A stretch of DNA of 64,000 bases from a virus, in IMG/VR virus record IMGVR_UViG_3300031857_000111, positions 1-64,000 of that record; one strand, written 5' to 3'. The position numbers were made by a program, and so were the translations under genes. Shown here piece by piece: positions 7,366 through 15,435 of this stretch (its first letter is position 1; every line of letters starts with the position of its first letter). The notes under the pieces were generated by a model that saw nothing but the letters and a program-made list of their open reading frames with translations, was not told where the DNA came from and did not search any database.

Positions 7366-9110
7366 GCGCCTGTCAGCTTCACCATACCGCCCCTGAAGTT
7401 GCGCTTGATGATAGGTGCAAGTTGCATGACTGCGTAACCAAGAGCATCTGGCAAGTGCGTAAAGCGCGATTGCGCGATCTTGGCTACGCTACCGCCCTCG
7501 TCAAAGCCAAGACTTTCCAGAGCGGTAATAAGTTCTTTACAACGGGGGTGGATAAACAACTTGATTTTGTCATCCGCAGAGTGAAAAGCGCCGTTGACGG
7601 TATTAACTCGGTCTGTGATGGAGGGGTTTTTGCGGGGGTGAATAAGTTTGAACCCCATACCTCTCAACACACTATGGTTGGTGTTGCCTCCTGCGCTGGT
7701 GTGCTGCTGATTACCGGAAGCGTCGGGGTAAATGATGAGGTTGCGACCCGCAAAGCGGTCCCGAAGCAAGTCTGCATACCGCTGAATAGTGGCGTTAGGC
7801 ATAAGAATTTCGTCAATCGCGCATAGGCACTCATCACCGTCACCGTTAATGAATTTGACCATGAGCACGCCGCTCATCGGTGAGCGGTTAAAGTCGAGGC
7901 CCAAGTGTAGGTTGCACTTACCGTCGTCGTCAACGTAGGAGACAACGTGTTTGCTTCGTTGGAATGGCTGATAGACTTTACCCGTGGGGCTTTCCCATGA
8001 ATTGAAATTGTTGATCCCCGACTGGACAAGATACGAGCGGTCATGCGAATCGACGTGCATGTTCCACACTTCATCGTGACCACTTTCTTTGCACGATACG
8101 ACGAATACTTTTAGAGTTTTACGCTCCGCATCCCAACGCTCCGCAAGCCAATCAGGGAATAGCGGGAAAGATTTGCTGCATCGGATGGATACTTTCGGGG
8201 CGAGCAAGCTCGTGATCCGCGAAGTCTTCATACCGAACTGACGCCCGATTTCCGCGTCTGACGCTCCTTGATTACGAAGACGCAGTAGGGGTTCAATTTT
8301 CTTTTTCGCATCAAAAAGGTAAGCCTTTAGGTATTCCGACCACAACCAAAACTTAGTTTGTTTTTCTTGGCAATAGAGGCACCCTACGTCTGAGAGAAAA
8401 CGAACGATATTTTCTTTGTTCGAGTCAATGAGCAAAAGCCAGCAAGTATTGCCTCTTCGGCTATACTTAGAGACTTCACTTTTAATCCCTAGATCGGATA
8501 ACAAGGAGCGCATCTGACTAAAAAATGCGGAACCATCAACTCCCGGATGCTTCGTCATTTCTAGTTTAAGCGTTCGGCATCCGCGCTGATTAGCATTGCG
8601 CTTTAGCGCGGAAGGGCTGTCTTCACTTTTCGGGGCGCTACCTTCCGCACCCCATATTGCGGCCATAAAAGCGCGCTTAACTTCTAGGCTTTCATGGGAC
8701 ATAACCCAAGAGGGGACGCTAAACTCTTGCCCTACTTTTTTGCCAATGACAACCCCAGCCTCTAAGAGCTTTTCTGTCCCGCTACCGGCTGCCGTTACTA
8801 TGTAGTTGGACGCATACCCTGTTTTTTTGTGTTCATAGGGTTCTCTCATTTTTGGGATGATGCCACAGTCGAGCAAGTGTTTCGCGATCTTGTTCATGTC
8901 AGGCAACCCTTTCCCATAAAAAAAAGATTGCATGTCAACGTATTCACTTCCGCTTCGGCGCTTACGAACGACTTTACGGGCGTGCCCGTCCCCCAAATTA
9001 TACGCTACCAACGCCGCCAACTTAGCCTCTCGGCTTTGTGGTTCCCAATACACGGGGGTTTTCTCAAGATACTTAGCTTCTTGAAGGTTAACTACAGCCA
9101 TATTAAACAC
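7362..9110 (-). CDS. terL: Terminase large subunit, C-terminal gene: intein C-part plus nuclease C-extein
   Basis: Residues 1-370 are intein: LAGLIDADG motifs near 31-43 (LAALVAYNLGDG) and 144-157 (VKRAFMAAIWGAEG), an HTH-like segment near 280, and a terminal splicing block ending GINNFN. Residues 371-582 are the terminase nuclease C-extein (SWESPTGKVYQPF), with acidic sites in LGLDFN, IYPDASG and LPDALGYA. The gene starts at GTG 9110, overlapping the upstream gene end, or at ATG 9101, one base after its TAA. Neither has a strong Shine-Dalgarno, so termination-reinitiation or a frameshift is expected. The penultimate intein residue is Phe instead of the usual His, but Asn and the +1 Ser are present. 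Confidence 0.85.
   Translation of the reverse strand: MFNMAVVNLQEAKYLEKTPVYWEPQSREAKLAALVAYNLGDGHARKVVRKRRSGSEYVDMQSFFYGKGLPDMNKIAKHLLDCGIIPKMREPYEHKKTGYASNYIVTAAGSGTEKLLEAGVVIGKKVGQEFSVPSWVMSHESLEVKRAFMAAIWGAEGSAPKSEDSPSALKRNANQRGCRTLKLEMTKHPGVDGSAFFSQMRSLLSDLGIKSEVSKYSRRGNTCWLLLIDSNKENIVRFLSDVGCLYCQEKQTKFWLWSEYLKAYLFDAKKKIEPLLRLRNQGASDAEIGRQFGMKTSRITSLLAPKVSIRCSKSFPLFPDWLAERWDAERKTLKVFVVSCKESGHDEVWNMHVDSHDRSYLVQSGINNFNSWESPTGKVYQPFQRSKHVVSYVDDDGKCNLHLGLDFNRSPMSGVLMVKFINGDGDECLCAIDEILMPNATIQRYADLLRDRFAGRNLIIYPDASGNQQHTSAGGNTNHSVLRGMGFKLIHPRKNPSITDRVNTVNGAFHSADDKIKLFIHPRCKELITALESLGFDEGGSVAKIAQSRFTHLPDALGYAVMQLAPIIKRNFRGGMVKLTGA
8001..9110 (-). mobile_element. Terminase intein, C-terminal part with LAGLIDADG endonuclease
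   Basis: This is the larger portion of the intein in the terminase large subunit. It carries the rest of block B (NLQEAKYL), both LAGLIDADG motifs and the terminal splicing block. The last intein residue is Asn at codon 8003-8001, followed by Ser at 8000-7998. The break from the N-part falls inside block B, not at the endonuclease insertion point where most natural split inteins are broken. Confidence 0.85.
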
Positions 9111-10014
9111 CCACTTTCATTTTATGCTTCACAGAGGCGCGGAAAGTTTCACCTGTCTCAAGCGTGATTAGAGCGATTTGCTTATACCCCGTCTTACCAA
9201 CCGCTTTGACTTCTACGGGGACAACATCGCCAGCGTCAGTAAGATGGCATACTTTATTCCCAACCTCAATCTCTGAAATTGGTTTGAAACCGCCGCCGAA
9301 AAGGGGAACCTTGGTGCAACTTAGGTGGCACGCTTCAAACTCGGCCGCGAACGTATGTTTATCCATAGACTGTCGCGCTTCGTTGACTTCGGATTCAGGA
9401 ACAATACCCGCCTTGGCCGTAGTGATCGTAAACCCATAAATTCCTTTTTTGCCCGGATCAAGACCTTGGCAGTAAAGTTCGTAATACCACTTAGACCCCG
9501 CGCTAACTTTCGGGGTGCCCAGGAACAGAGCGTCACCCTGTTGATCCGCGAGTGCCGGACGAACAATCTTAGACCACATCGCCTCGTCAATGTCGGCGGC
9601 TTCGTCAAACACCGCAAACGAAATCGAGAGGCCGCGAAGGCGGTCAGGCACTTCCGCACCGAACAGGCGGATCATCGTTCCTGTGCGCTTAAGCACCAAC
9701 GACATATCCGTGCGGTTGATTTCGCTAATCACTTCAGGCGGGATCATGTCTAGCAACTGCCGCCACATGATTTGCTTGGCCATCTTCAGCGTAGGGGCGA
9801 TATAGACAACAAGCCCCTTCTCAACGCTATTGGCCGCCCGGTAAAGCTCGTGCATACAAAGGAACGACTTACCCGAACGTCGCCCCGCCGACACCACGCG
9901 ATAGCGGGCAGGATGTAGATAGACATGCGCCTGCCAAGGGAGAAGGCCAAGATTGGCGATTGCCCTATCCTTCTCCTCCGGTTCGGGCTGCCAATTCAGT
10001 TTATCAATCGACAT
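9103..10014 (-). CDS. terL: Terminase large subunit, N-terminal gene: ATPase plus intein N-part
   Basis: Residues 1-228 are the packaging ATPase: Walker A SAGRRSGKS (near 42-50), Walker B SFAVFDEAAD (near 132-141) and a coupling motif LFLGTP. After FEA comes Cys229 and an intein N-segment (CHLSCTKVPLFGGG, then FRASVKHKM) that ends at a TAA. Joining FEA to SWESPTGK of the next gene gives a normal terminase of about 440 residues. The start ATG 10014 overlaps the small-subunit stop as TAATG. It packages DNA into proheads through the portal. Confidence 0.92.
   Translation of the reverse strand: MSIDKLNWQPEPEEKDRAIANLGLLPWQAHVYLHPARYRVVSAGRRSGKSFLCMHELYRAANSVEKGLVVYIAPTLKMAKQIMWRQLLDMIPPEVISEINRTDMSLVLKRTGTMIRLFGAEVPDRLRGLSISFAVFDEAADIDEAMWSKIVRPALADQQGDALFLGTPKVSAGSKWYYELYCQGLDPGKKGIYGFTITTAKAGIVPESEVNEARQSMDKHTFAAEFEACHLSCTKVPLFGGGFKPISEIEVGNKVCHLTDAGDVVPVEVKAVGKTGYKQIALITLETGETFRASVKHKMKVGV
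9106..9330 (-). mobile_element. Terminase intein, N-terminal part (75 aa)
   Basis: This begins with Cys (codon 9330-9328) after extein Ala and holds block A and the first half of block B (ASVKHKMKV). It ends at TAA 9105-9103, and the following codons in the +1 frame continue the intein fold directly. It is either a natural split intein or one intein broken by a frameshift. Confidence 0.85.
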
Positions 10015-10712
10015 TAGACTTCGCCTTCGTCGTCATCCTCGCCCGCGTCAAGCTGGTCAAGGACCGCACGCTTCTTAACCAGAAGCGGCTTGACTGTATC
10101 CTTGTTCTTCATCAAAGGCGCGAGGTTGCGGTTGCGATGCTCTTCTTCATTGGCCCTGCCCACCGTGGTCGCCAACTGCCCAAGCGACTTGGTGAGACGA
10201 TTGAGGTTAAGGCGCACCAACTCTCGCTTACTATCGTCTTGTGACTCAATCTCTAGGTGCCCAATTTCGTTTTCCATAAGATCAGCAACCCGGTCAATGA
10301 TGCTATCGAGACGCTTGGTGCGGGCACGGATTTTCTTCAACCGTTCGGCCACTTCAGCGGCAGCCGTCAGCACAACCTCATCTTGGATTTGGGAGTTGCC
10401 GCGAAGCATCCGTAAAGCCTGCCTAGGCGTCTCATCCCCGTTAAGCATCAAGGCCCTTGCCGCATCGGCTACGCGAGGTTCTAAGTTTCTAGTCCACTTG
10501 TAACGGGAAATGCGATTTGAGATAGCTTGTGAGGTAATGCCCTTGGCTTCGGGGAGGGCAGCGATATCCTTCAGCGACCAACCAATTCTGTAATAGTATT
10601 CAAGGGTTTCCCAATCTGCACCCGAGCGATAAGCGCGCGTCTTTTTCTTCTTCCGCGAGACTTTCATCCCCGGCTTGATCGGAACTACTTTTGCGGCGCT
10701 ATCTTCGGACAT
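10014..10712 (-). CDS. terS: Terminase small subunit (putative)
   Basis: This 232-residue protein lies directly upstream of the terminase ATPase gene, with overlapping stop and start. A basic N-terminus (SRKKKKTR) precedes an HTH (WSLKDIAALPEAKGITSQAISNRISRYKW, residues 45-75). A long helical region (residues 110-200) follows, then an acidic tail (DAGEDDDEGEV). Small terminases recognise pac or cos DNA through an N-terminal HTH and form rings. The identification rests on architecture and position. Confidence 0.75.
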   Translation of the reverse strand: MSEDSAAKVVPIKPGMKVSRKKKKTRAYRSGADWETLEYYYRIGWSLKDIAALPEAKGITSQAISNRISRYKWTRNLEPRVADAARALMLNGDETPRQALRMLRGNSQIQDEVVLTAAAEVAERLKKIRARTKRLDSIIDRVADLMENEIGHLEIESQDDSKRELVRLNLNRLTKSLGQLATTVGRANEEEHRNRNLAPLMKNKDTVKPLLVKKRAVLDQLDAGEDDDEGEV

Positions 10713-10728
10713 ATAACAGTTTTCCTCA

Positions 10729-10755
10729 TTGACAATGTGTGACCTTGTGTATAAG
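10729..10755 (+). promoter_or_regulatory. Candidate rightward promoter
   Basis: TTGACA (10729-10734) and TATAAG (10750-10755) are separated by 15 bases, shorter than the 17-base optimum. It faces the portal gene. Two further -35-like boxes (TTGACT at 10788, TTGAAA at 10821) lie downstream, so the actual start site is uncertain. Confidence 0.4.
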
Positions 10756-10777
10756 AAACAAAATCCCCATAAATCAA
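10748..10777 (-). promoter_or_regulatory. Candidate leftward promoter for terS-terL
   Basis: On the minus strand TTGATT (10777-10772) and TATACA (10753-10748) are 18 bases apart, about 36 bases before the small-terminase start. Its -10 overlaps that of the rightward candidate, so the two could interfere. Confidence 0.5.
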
Positions 10778-10803
10778 GGGGTGGCTATTGACTTTACCCA
10801 TCG

Positions 10804-10842
10804 CACTCCACGATACACATTTGAAATACCTATCGTGGAGTG
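10804..10842. promoter_or_regulatory. 12-bp inverted repeat upstream of portal (possible operator)
   Basis: CACTCCACGATA (10804-10815) and TATCGTGGAGTG (10831-10842) are perfect inverted copies with a 15-base spacer. There is no T-tract, so it is not a typical terminator. It ends nine bases before the portal ATG and overlaps possible -10 sequences, as expected of a repressor site. A structure hiding the portal start is another possibility. Confidence 0.55.
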
Positions 10843-10851
10843 TATTGACAG

Positions 10852-12354
10852 ATGCCGGTAAACACGCCTTCAGAGTCCTATAAAGAACACGCCGACGATT
10901 GGCGGCTGATCCGCGATGTTATCGAAGGCGCTAAAGCGGTTCGGGCGGGGGGTGACAAGTATCTCCCTAAGCTTACCGGCATGGACTATATGGAATATGC
11001 CGCCTACGCTAATCGGGCGCAGTTCTTTAACGCCACGGCCCGCACCGTCAATGGTCTTGTTGGGGCGGTATTCCGCCGCGAACCTAAAATCATTCTAGGC
11101 GACGCAAACGAGTCTCTTCGCCCTTTGCTTGACCGCTGCACAATTGACAACCAATCCTTCCTCTCCTTCTCCCGCCACATTTTCCGCGAAACCCTTTCTA
11201 TGGGGCGAGTTGGCGCGCTTGTGGACGCCCCGGCCAATGGTGGCATCCCCTATTTCACGTCTTACCCGGCTGAAAGCATCACCAACTGGCGCGTAGTCAA
11301 GATGCCAGACGAGCGCGTGGTTGCCGATCAAGTCGTGCTTTGCGAATACCGTGCCGTGCCTGCCGCTGATGGTTTTGGTTCGGATGAAGAGAAATATTAC
11401 CGCGTTCTTTTCCTTGATAACGATGGGCGCTACGGGCAGCAAATTTATGTTGAACAAAAGTCTCTCGACGGGCGTTCTCAATACGCTTTGGTTGGCACAA
11501 CCTACCCCTCTCTCCCCGGTGCGGGCGGTTTCTACAACGATATGCCTTTTGTGTGCTTCAATGCTCGCGGAACGGGATTGAAGATTGAGAAGTCGCCTAT
11601 TCTCGATATTGCAGAACTTAACAAGCTGCATTTCCAGCGTTCGGCGCAACTTGCTCACGGCCAATTTTATACCGCAACCCCGACCTATTGGGCTATGGCT
11701 CCGGTCAATAACGACGACGTAACCTACCGCGTCGGCCCCAACACGGTTTGGCTTGTGGAGCAGCCCAACGGCTGCGGCATCCTTGAATACCGTGGCGAGG
11801 GCCTGAAATATCTTGAAAGTGCTTGCAACCAACTTGAACAGCAAATGTCCGGTCTAGGTGCTCGCCTCGTCAGTGATCGCAAGAACACGGCTGCCGAAGC
11901 CTCTGATGTGGCTGCGATGCGCGATAAGGGTGAGACTTCCCTTCTGCATGAGATTGTCTCGGCTATCGACACCGGCCTTACCGACCTTCTAAAGACTTGG
12001 GTGCGGTGGCAGGGCCGTAATCCCAAGGACGTGTCCGTTCGTCTCAACCGCGACTTCGTTGGTGCTGCCATCGAATACCGGACTTGGTTGCAGCTTGATC
12101 GCGCACACGAGAAGGGCGATATTGATGACGAGACTTACTATCAGGTTCTTTTTGAGGGCGAAATGTTGCCTGCATCGTTTACGCCCCAAGATATTCCTGA
12201 GTTGATTAAGAAGGCTGAAGCGAAGCGCGCCAAGATTAAGCGCGAAGAAGAAGCCGCCAAGATGCGCGAGATTGAAGCGAAGCGCGCAAAAACATCGTCG
12301 GATAGTAGTGGTGATAACAGCAACGACGATGACAAAGACGATAGCAACTCTTAA
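10852..12354 (+). CDS. Portal protein, DUF4055 type
   Basis: This 500-residue protein matches the DUF4055 portal family in length and pattern (YLPKLTGMDYMEYAAYANRA near 37-58, SRHIFRETLSMGRVGALVDAP near 105-125). Portals form the dodecameric ring through which DNA enters the head and to which the tail connects. The C-terminus is charged and then low complexity (SSDSSGDNSNDDDKDDSNS). Notably there is no Shine-Dalgarno before ATG 10852. Scaffold and coat genes follow in the same direction. Confidence 0.88.
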   Translation: MPVNTPSESYKEHADDWRLIRDVIEGAKAVRAGGDKYLPKLTGMDYMEYAAYANRAQFFNATARTVNGLVGAVFRREPKIILGDANESLRPLLDRCTIDNQSFLSFSRHIFRETLSMGRVGALVDAPANGGIPYFTSYPAESITNWRVVKMPDERVVADQVVLCEYRAVPAADGFGSDEEKYYRVLFLDNDGRYGQQIYVEQKSLDGRSQYALVGTTYPSLPGAGGFYNDMPFVCFNARGTGLKIEKSPILDIAELNKLHFQRSAQLAHGQFYTATPTYWAMAPVNNDDVTYRVGPNTVWLVEQPNGCGILEYRGEGLKYLESACNQLEQQMSGLGARLVSDRKNTAAEASDVAAMRDKGETSLLHEIVSAIDTGLTDLLKTWVRWQGRNPKDVSVRLNRDFVGAAIEYRTWLQLDRAHEKGDIDDETYYQVLFEGEMLPASFTPQDIPELIKKAEAKRAKIKREEEAAKMREIEAKRAKTSSDSSGDNSNDDDKDDSNS

Positions 12355-12365
12355 GGAGCGTTTGT

Positions 12366-13211
12366 ATGTCTAAGAATGAAATGAAGCTAATCAATCCGCA
12401 GCTTCCTTTTTTGCCTATGAATATCAAATACTCAGCCAGTTTGGGGCTGCCATTTCTTGAAGAGGGCAGTCTTTTCAAAAATAAAGGTGTGGTTGTGTGC
12501 GGCACCGCCCCTACGCTGGTTGAGCCCGCCACCATCCGCGAGATCAAGCGCCTTGCTGATGCTGGCTATGTAGTGTTCGCGGTCAAACAGGCTATTCGCT
12601 TGCTTAGCGAGCGCGGTGTGAAGGTGTCGTATAGTTTTGCTATGGACCCCGGCGAAAAGCAGATTAGGAAGACGCCAATCCAAGAAGGCGTTACCTACAT
12701 CGTCGCTTCGTCTTGCCACCCAGCGATGTTCGATTATCTCCGCGCCAACAAGGCCGATATTCGGATTTTCCATTCGGCGTGCGGCGCTACCGAAAACGGT
12801 TTGGGCGAAATGGACTTGTATGCCAAGTATTTCCCCGACCATAGCCAACCCGAGCATGTTGCGTGCGGTGGATATACTGTCGTCAATCGCGCGGTAGCAG
12901 CGGCGCAGTATATGGGCGCAAAGCGCATCTACATTGCCGGTGCCCCTTTTGGTTGGCGTGAAGGCGCAGAGTATTACGCCCCCGGTGTCAAGGAGCCGGC
13001 AGGCAATGCCTCTGGCCCGACGCTATATGACAAGAAAATGGTGGACGGTAAGGGTTGGTATTCTAAAGCCGACCTTCTGCCTTCCGCTGCGTCACTTGCT
13101 CGCAAGGCCAAGCGCGAACCCAACCGCTTCTTTTTTATTGGTGATTCGCTCGCCGCTAGTCTTGCAAAACACCCCGAGCACTTTCTACAGAAGGTGACTG
13201 AGGTAAACTAG
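12366..13211 (+). CDS. DUF115 / MptE-like protein between portal and scaffold
   Basis: AAGGAG precedes ATG 12366. The 281-residue product shows VVVCGTAPTLVEP near residue 43, VKVSYSFAMDPGEKQ near 85, a SSCHPAMFDYL segment and GGYTVVNRAVAAAQYMGAKR near 168, followed by IYIAGAPFGW. This resembles the DUF115/6-hydroxymethylpterin diphosphokinase MptE-like fold, which also occurs in flagellin-glycosylation Maf proteins. The assignment is by pattern only. Its position in the head operon could mean a role in virion modification, in line with the glycosyltransferases at 36-38 kb. Confidence 0.5.
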   Translation: MSKNEMKLINPQLPFLPMNIKYSASLGLPFLEEGSLFKNKGVVVCGTAPTLVEPATIREIKRLADAGYVVFAVKQAIRLLSERGVKVSYSFAMDPGEKQIRKTPIQEGVTYIVASSCHPAMFDYLRANKADIRIFHSACGATENGLGEMDLYAKYFPDHSQPEHVACGGYTVVNRAVAAAQYMGAKRIYIAGAPFGWREGAEYYAPGVKEPAGNASGPTLYDKKMVDGKGWYSKADLLPSAASLARKAKREPNRFFFIGDSLAASLAKHPEHFLQKVTEVN

Positions 13212-13281
13212 TTTTCGCGGGGCTGTGCCCTGCCCGAACCGCGACCCCGGTTAGTTGGTCGTTCCCTGTGGGAGATTTATT

Positions 13282-14082
13282 ATGCCTATCCGTTTTAATC
13301 GTGCTACTTTTGCCCCCGAAGATGGTGCTGGCGGCGGTGCTTCCGGTGCCGATATCAACGCCATGATCGAGGCTGCTGTCGCTAAGGCGGTGTCGGGCCT
13401 TTCGGCCAAGAACCAAGAACTGCTTGATGAAGCGAAGCGCGCCAAGCAAACCGCTCGCGACCTTGAGAACAAGCTGCGTTCGCTTGGTGATGAAGGCGAC
13501 ATTGAGAAGGCCCGCGCGCTTATGGAGCAGATGCAGGCCGATGCTGACCTTCGCATGATTGTCGAGGGAGGCAAGACGGCTTACGAAGAGGTCATCAATC
13601 GTCGCACCAAGTCGGTTGTGTCGCGCGTCGAGCAGGAAAAGATTGCTGCTGAAAACGCTGCCAAGGAAGCCGCTGCCCGCGCCGAGGCTATGCAGAACCG
13701 TTGGAAGCAGGAACGTCTTGCTACTGCGGTGAACACGGCTGTTGGTAAGGCCAAGGCCCTGCCTGAAGCGAGCGAATACATCTATATGAAGGCAGCGGCG
13801 CTGTTTGAGGTTGACGACGAAAAGGGCGAGCCTCGCCTTCGCGCCGATAAGGTCAACGATGTGATCGACCGTCAGGGCAACCCCCATACGCTTGATACGT
13901 TTGTTGATTCTCTGCGCGACACCAATCCGTTTTTCTTCGGCGTGCCGTCTGGTGGTGGCGCGAATGGCGGAACGGGTCGTGGTGGTCGCAATGAGCCGGC
14001 GCGTATCAACGCTGCCGATAGCGCCGCCGTGAGCAACAACCTTGAGGCGATTGCTTCCGGCAAGGTGGTTCTCGCCAGTTAA
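13282..14082 (+). CDS. Capsid scaffolding protein
   Basis: It begins at ATG 13282 after GGGAG. The 266 residues are mostly charged coiled coil (NQELLDEAKRAKQTARDLEN and similar), as expected for an internal scaffold. A Gly-rich segment (GGGANGGTGRGG) precedes the C-terminus, which in scaffolds contacts the coat protein. It lies between portal and coat genes, the usual place. No protease motif is visible. Confidence 0.8.
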   Translation: MPIRFNRATFAPEDGAGGGASGADINAMIEAAVAKAVSGLSAKNQELLDEAKRAKQTARDLENKLRSLGDEGDIEKARALMEQMQADADLRMIVEGGKTAYEEVINRRTKSVVSRVEQEKIAAENAAKEAAARAEAMQNRWKQERLATAVNTAVGKAKALPEASEYIYMKAAALFEVDDEKGEPRLRADKVNDVIDRQGNPHTLDTFVDSLRDTNPFFFGVPSGGGANGGTGRGGRNEPARINAADSAAVSNNLEAIASGKVVLAS

Positions 14083-14093
14083 GTAGTCAAAAC

Positions 14094-14147
14094 ATACGCG
14101 AGTATCTTGACTTTGTGGAGTTTGTTCCAATAAAGATACTCGTGTAT
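14094..14147 (+). promoter_or_regulatory. Coat gene promoter candidate within a 15-bp inverted repeat
   Basis: ATACGCGAGTATCTT (14094-14108) pairs with AAGATACTCGTGTAT (14133-14147) with one mismatch. TTGACT (14107-14112) and TAAAGA (14131-14136), 18 bases apart, overlap the two arms, so a protein binding the repeat could control a coat-gene promoter. Alternatively the arms form an mRNA hairpin. Confidence 0.5.
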
Positions 14148-14154
14148 AGTTTTC

Positions 14155-14171
14155 ATACCCCTGCGGGGTAT
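14155..14171 (+). promoter_or_regulatory. Short hairpin in coat gene leader
   Basis: ATACCCC-TGC-GGGGTAT is a perfect 7-bp stem with a 3-base loop. No T-run follows, so termination is unlikely. It is the second of three palindromes in the 191-base leader. Confidence 0.45.
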
Positions 14172-14178
14172 TGGAAGC

Positions 14179-14241
14179 ATCCCGCCGATGCTTGTGGCGT
14201 CAATGCGGACGTGGAAACATTTTGGTTTTCATCGGCGGGAT
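14179..14241 (+). promoter_or_regulatory. 12-bp inverted repeat in coat gene leader
   Basis: ATCCCGCCGATG (14179-14190) and CATCGGCGGGAT (14230-14241) are perfect complements with a 39-base loop. The stem ends 20 bases before the TAGGAGG ribosome-binding site at 14262-14268. It may stabilise the coat mRNA or tune translation. Confidence 0.5.
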
Positions 14242-14273
14242 TGCCGGTAAACCTTAACCCGTAGGAGGTTTCA

Positions 14274-15410
14274 ATGCCTAATAGCCTTTCCAATCTTGTT
14301 CCGAAGCTGCTTGCGCGTGGCCTCCTGGCCCTCCGCGAGCAGGCCGTTATGCCCCGTCTCGTCAATGGCGACTTCGGCGGCATGGGTGCGATGCGCGGCA
14401 CCACGATTGACGTGCCGGTGTCCAACACCTTCACGGCGACCGACGTGGCTCCGAGCGTGACGCCTAGCTCCGCGCAGGATAGCTCCCCGACGCTGGTGCA
14501 GATTCCGCTCGACCAGTGGAAGGAAGTGCCGTTCTTCATCACTGACAAGCAGCGTATGGAGATCGAGGCTTCCGAGTCGTTCATGCCTATGAACGTCTCT
14601 GAAGCCGTGCGCGCTCTGGCGAACTCGATGGACGGTCATATCCACTCTCAGTATGTGGACGTGTATGGTTACGTCGGCACCGCTGGCGCCACCCCGTTCT
14701 CGGCTACCGTTGCTGACGTTGTGAACGCCCGTAGCGTGCTCAACAAGCAGCTTGCTCCGATGGGCGAGCGTCGCATGGTCATCAATCCCGACGCCGAAGC
14801 CAATCTGCTTCAGGTGCCGGCGATGAGCGACCTTGAGCGCACGGGTGACGAAGCGGTGAAGATCGAGGGTCGCCTTGGTCGCAAGTTCGGGTTTGACTTC
14901 TTCCAGACCACGAACGTCCGCACCCACACGGCAGGCACGGCGGCTTCCATCACGGTTGCCTCCACCACGGCTGCTGGCGCTACCTCGCTTGAACTGATCG
15001 GTTCGGTGGGTGGCACCCTGGTTGTTGGCGATATCTTCTCCATTGCTGGCAACACGCAGACCTACGTTGTGACCGCTCAGGCTACCCTGTCGGGCACCAA
15101 GGCTGCGGTGTCGATCCGTCCGGCGTTGGTGGCGATTGCTTCGTCTGGTGCGGACGTTGCCAAGCGCGCGACCCATGTGGTCAACCTCGCCTTCAACCGC
15201 GAGGCGTTCGCCTTCGTCAATCGTCCGCTCGCGGGCGTGGGCAACGGCAACGAACTCGGCACCATGATTTCGCAGATGACGGACCCGGTTTCGGGCCTGA
15301 CGATGCGTATGGAAGTGTCGCGTCAGAACAAGCAGGAGAGGTTTGCGATGGATGTGCTGTATGGCGCAAAGACTATCCGTCCGCAGTTTGCTACCCGCAT
15401 CGCCGGCTAA
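14274..15410 (+). CDS. Major capsid protein, P22 coat-like
   Basis: A near-perfect Shine-Dalgarno (TAGGAGG) and long structured leader suggest high expression. The 378-residue protein resembles the P22 gene 5 coat family: N-terminal MPNSLSNLVPKLLARGLLALRE, a central DKQRMEIEASESFMPMNVSEAVRALANSMD helix region, KFGFDFFQTTNV near 205-216, then an inserted Ser/Thr/Ala-rich beta region (about 220-290). A C-terminal RMEVSRQNKQERFAMDVLYGAK closes the HK97 fold. It follows portal and scaffold and precedes a terminator. Confidence 0.88.
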   Translation: MPNSLSNLVPKLLARGLLALREQAVMPRLVNGDFGGMGAMRGTTIDVPVSNTFTATDVAPSVTPSSAQDSSPTLVQIPLDQWKEVPFFITDKQRMEIEASESFMPMNVSEAVRALANSMDGHIHSQYVDVYGYVGTAGATPFSATVADVVNARSVLNKQLAPMGERRMVINPDAEANLLQVPAMSDLERTGDEAVKIEGRLGRKFGFDFFQTTNVRTHTAGTAASITVASTTAAGATSLELIGSVGGTLVVGDIFSIAGNTQTYVVTAQATLSGTKAAVSIRPALVAIASSGADVAKRATHVVNLAFNREAFAFVNRPLAGVGNGNELGTMISQMTDPVSGLTMRMEVSRQNKQERFAMDVLYGAKTIRPQFATRIAG

Positions 15411-15435
15411 TCAGCCCAGGCGTTGCGCCTCTAAC

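Noticed and set aside
10804-10842. Inverted repeat considered as a terminator
   Set aside because: The stem is followed by no T-run and lies directly before a start codon, so an operator or start-site structure is more likely.
11095-11844. 249-codon leftward frame opposite the portal gene
   Set aside because: Shadow of the portal gene, with no start signal or domain.
13156-14130. 324-codon leftward frame opposite the scaffold gene
   Set aside because: The scaffold on the other strand has a ribosome site, coiled-coil composition and correct context; the opposite frame has none.
14271-15176. 301-codon leftward frame opposite the coat gene
   Set aside because: His/Arg/Gly-rich shadow of the coat gene.
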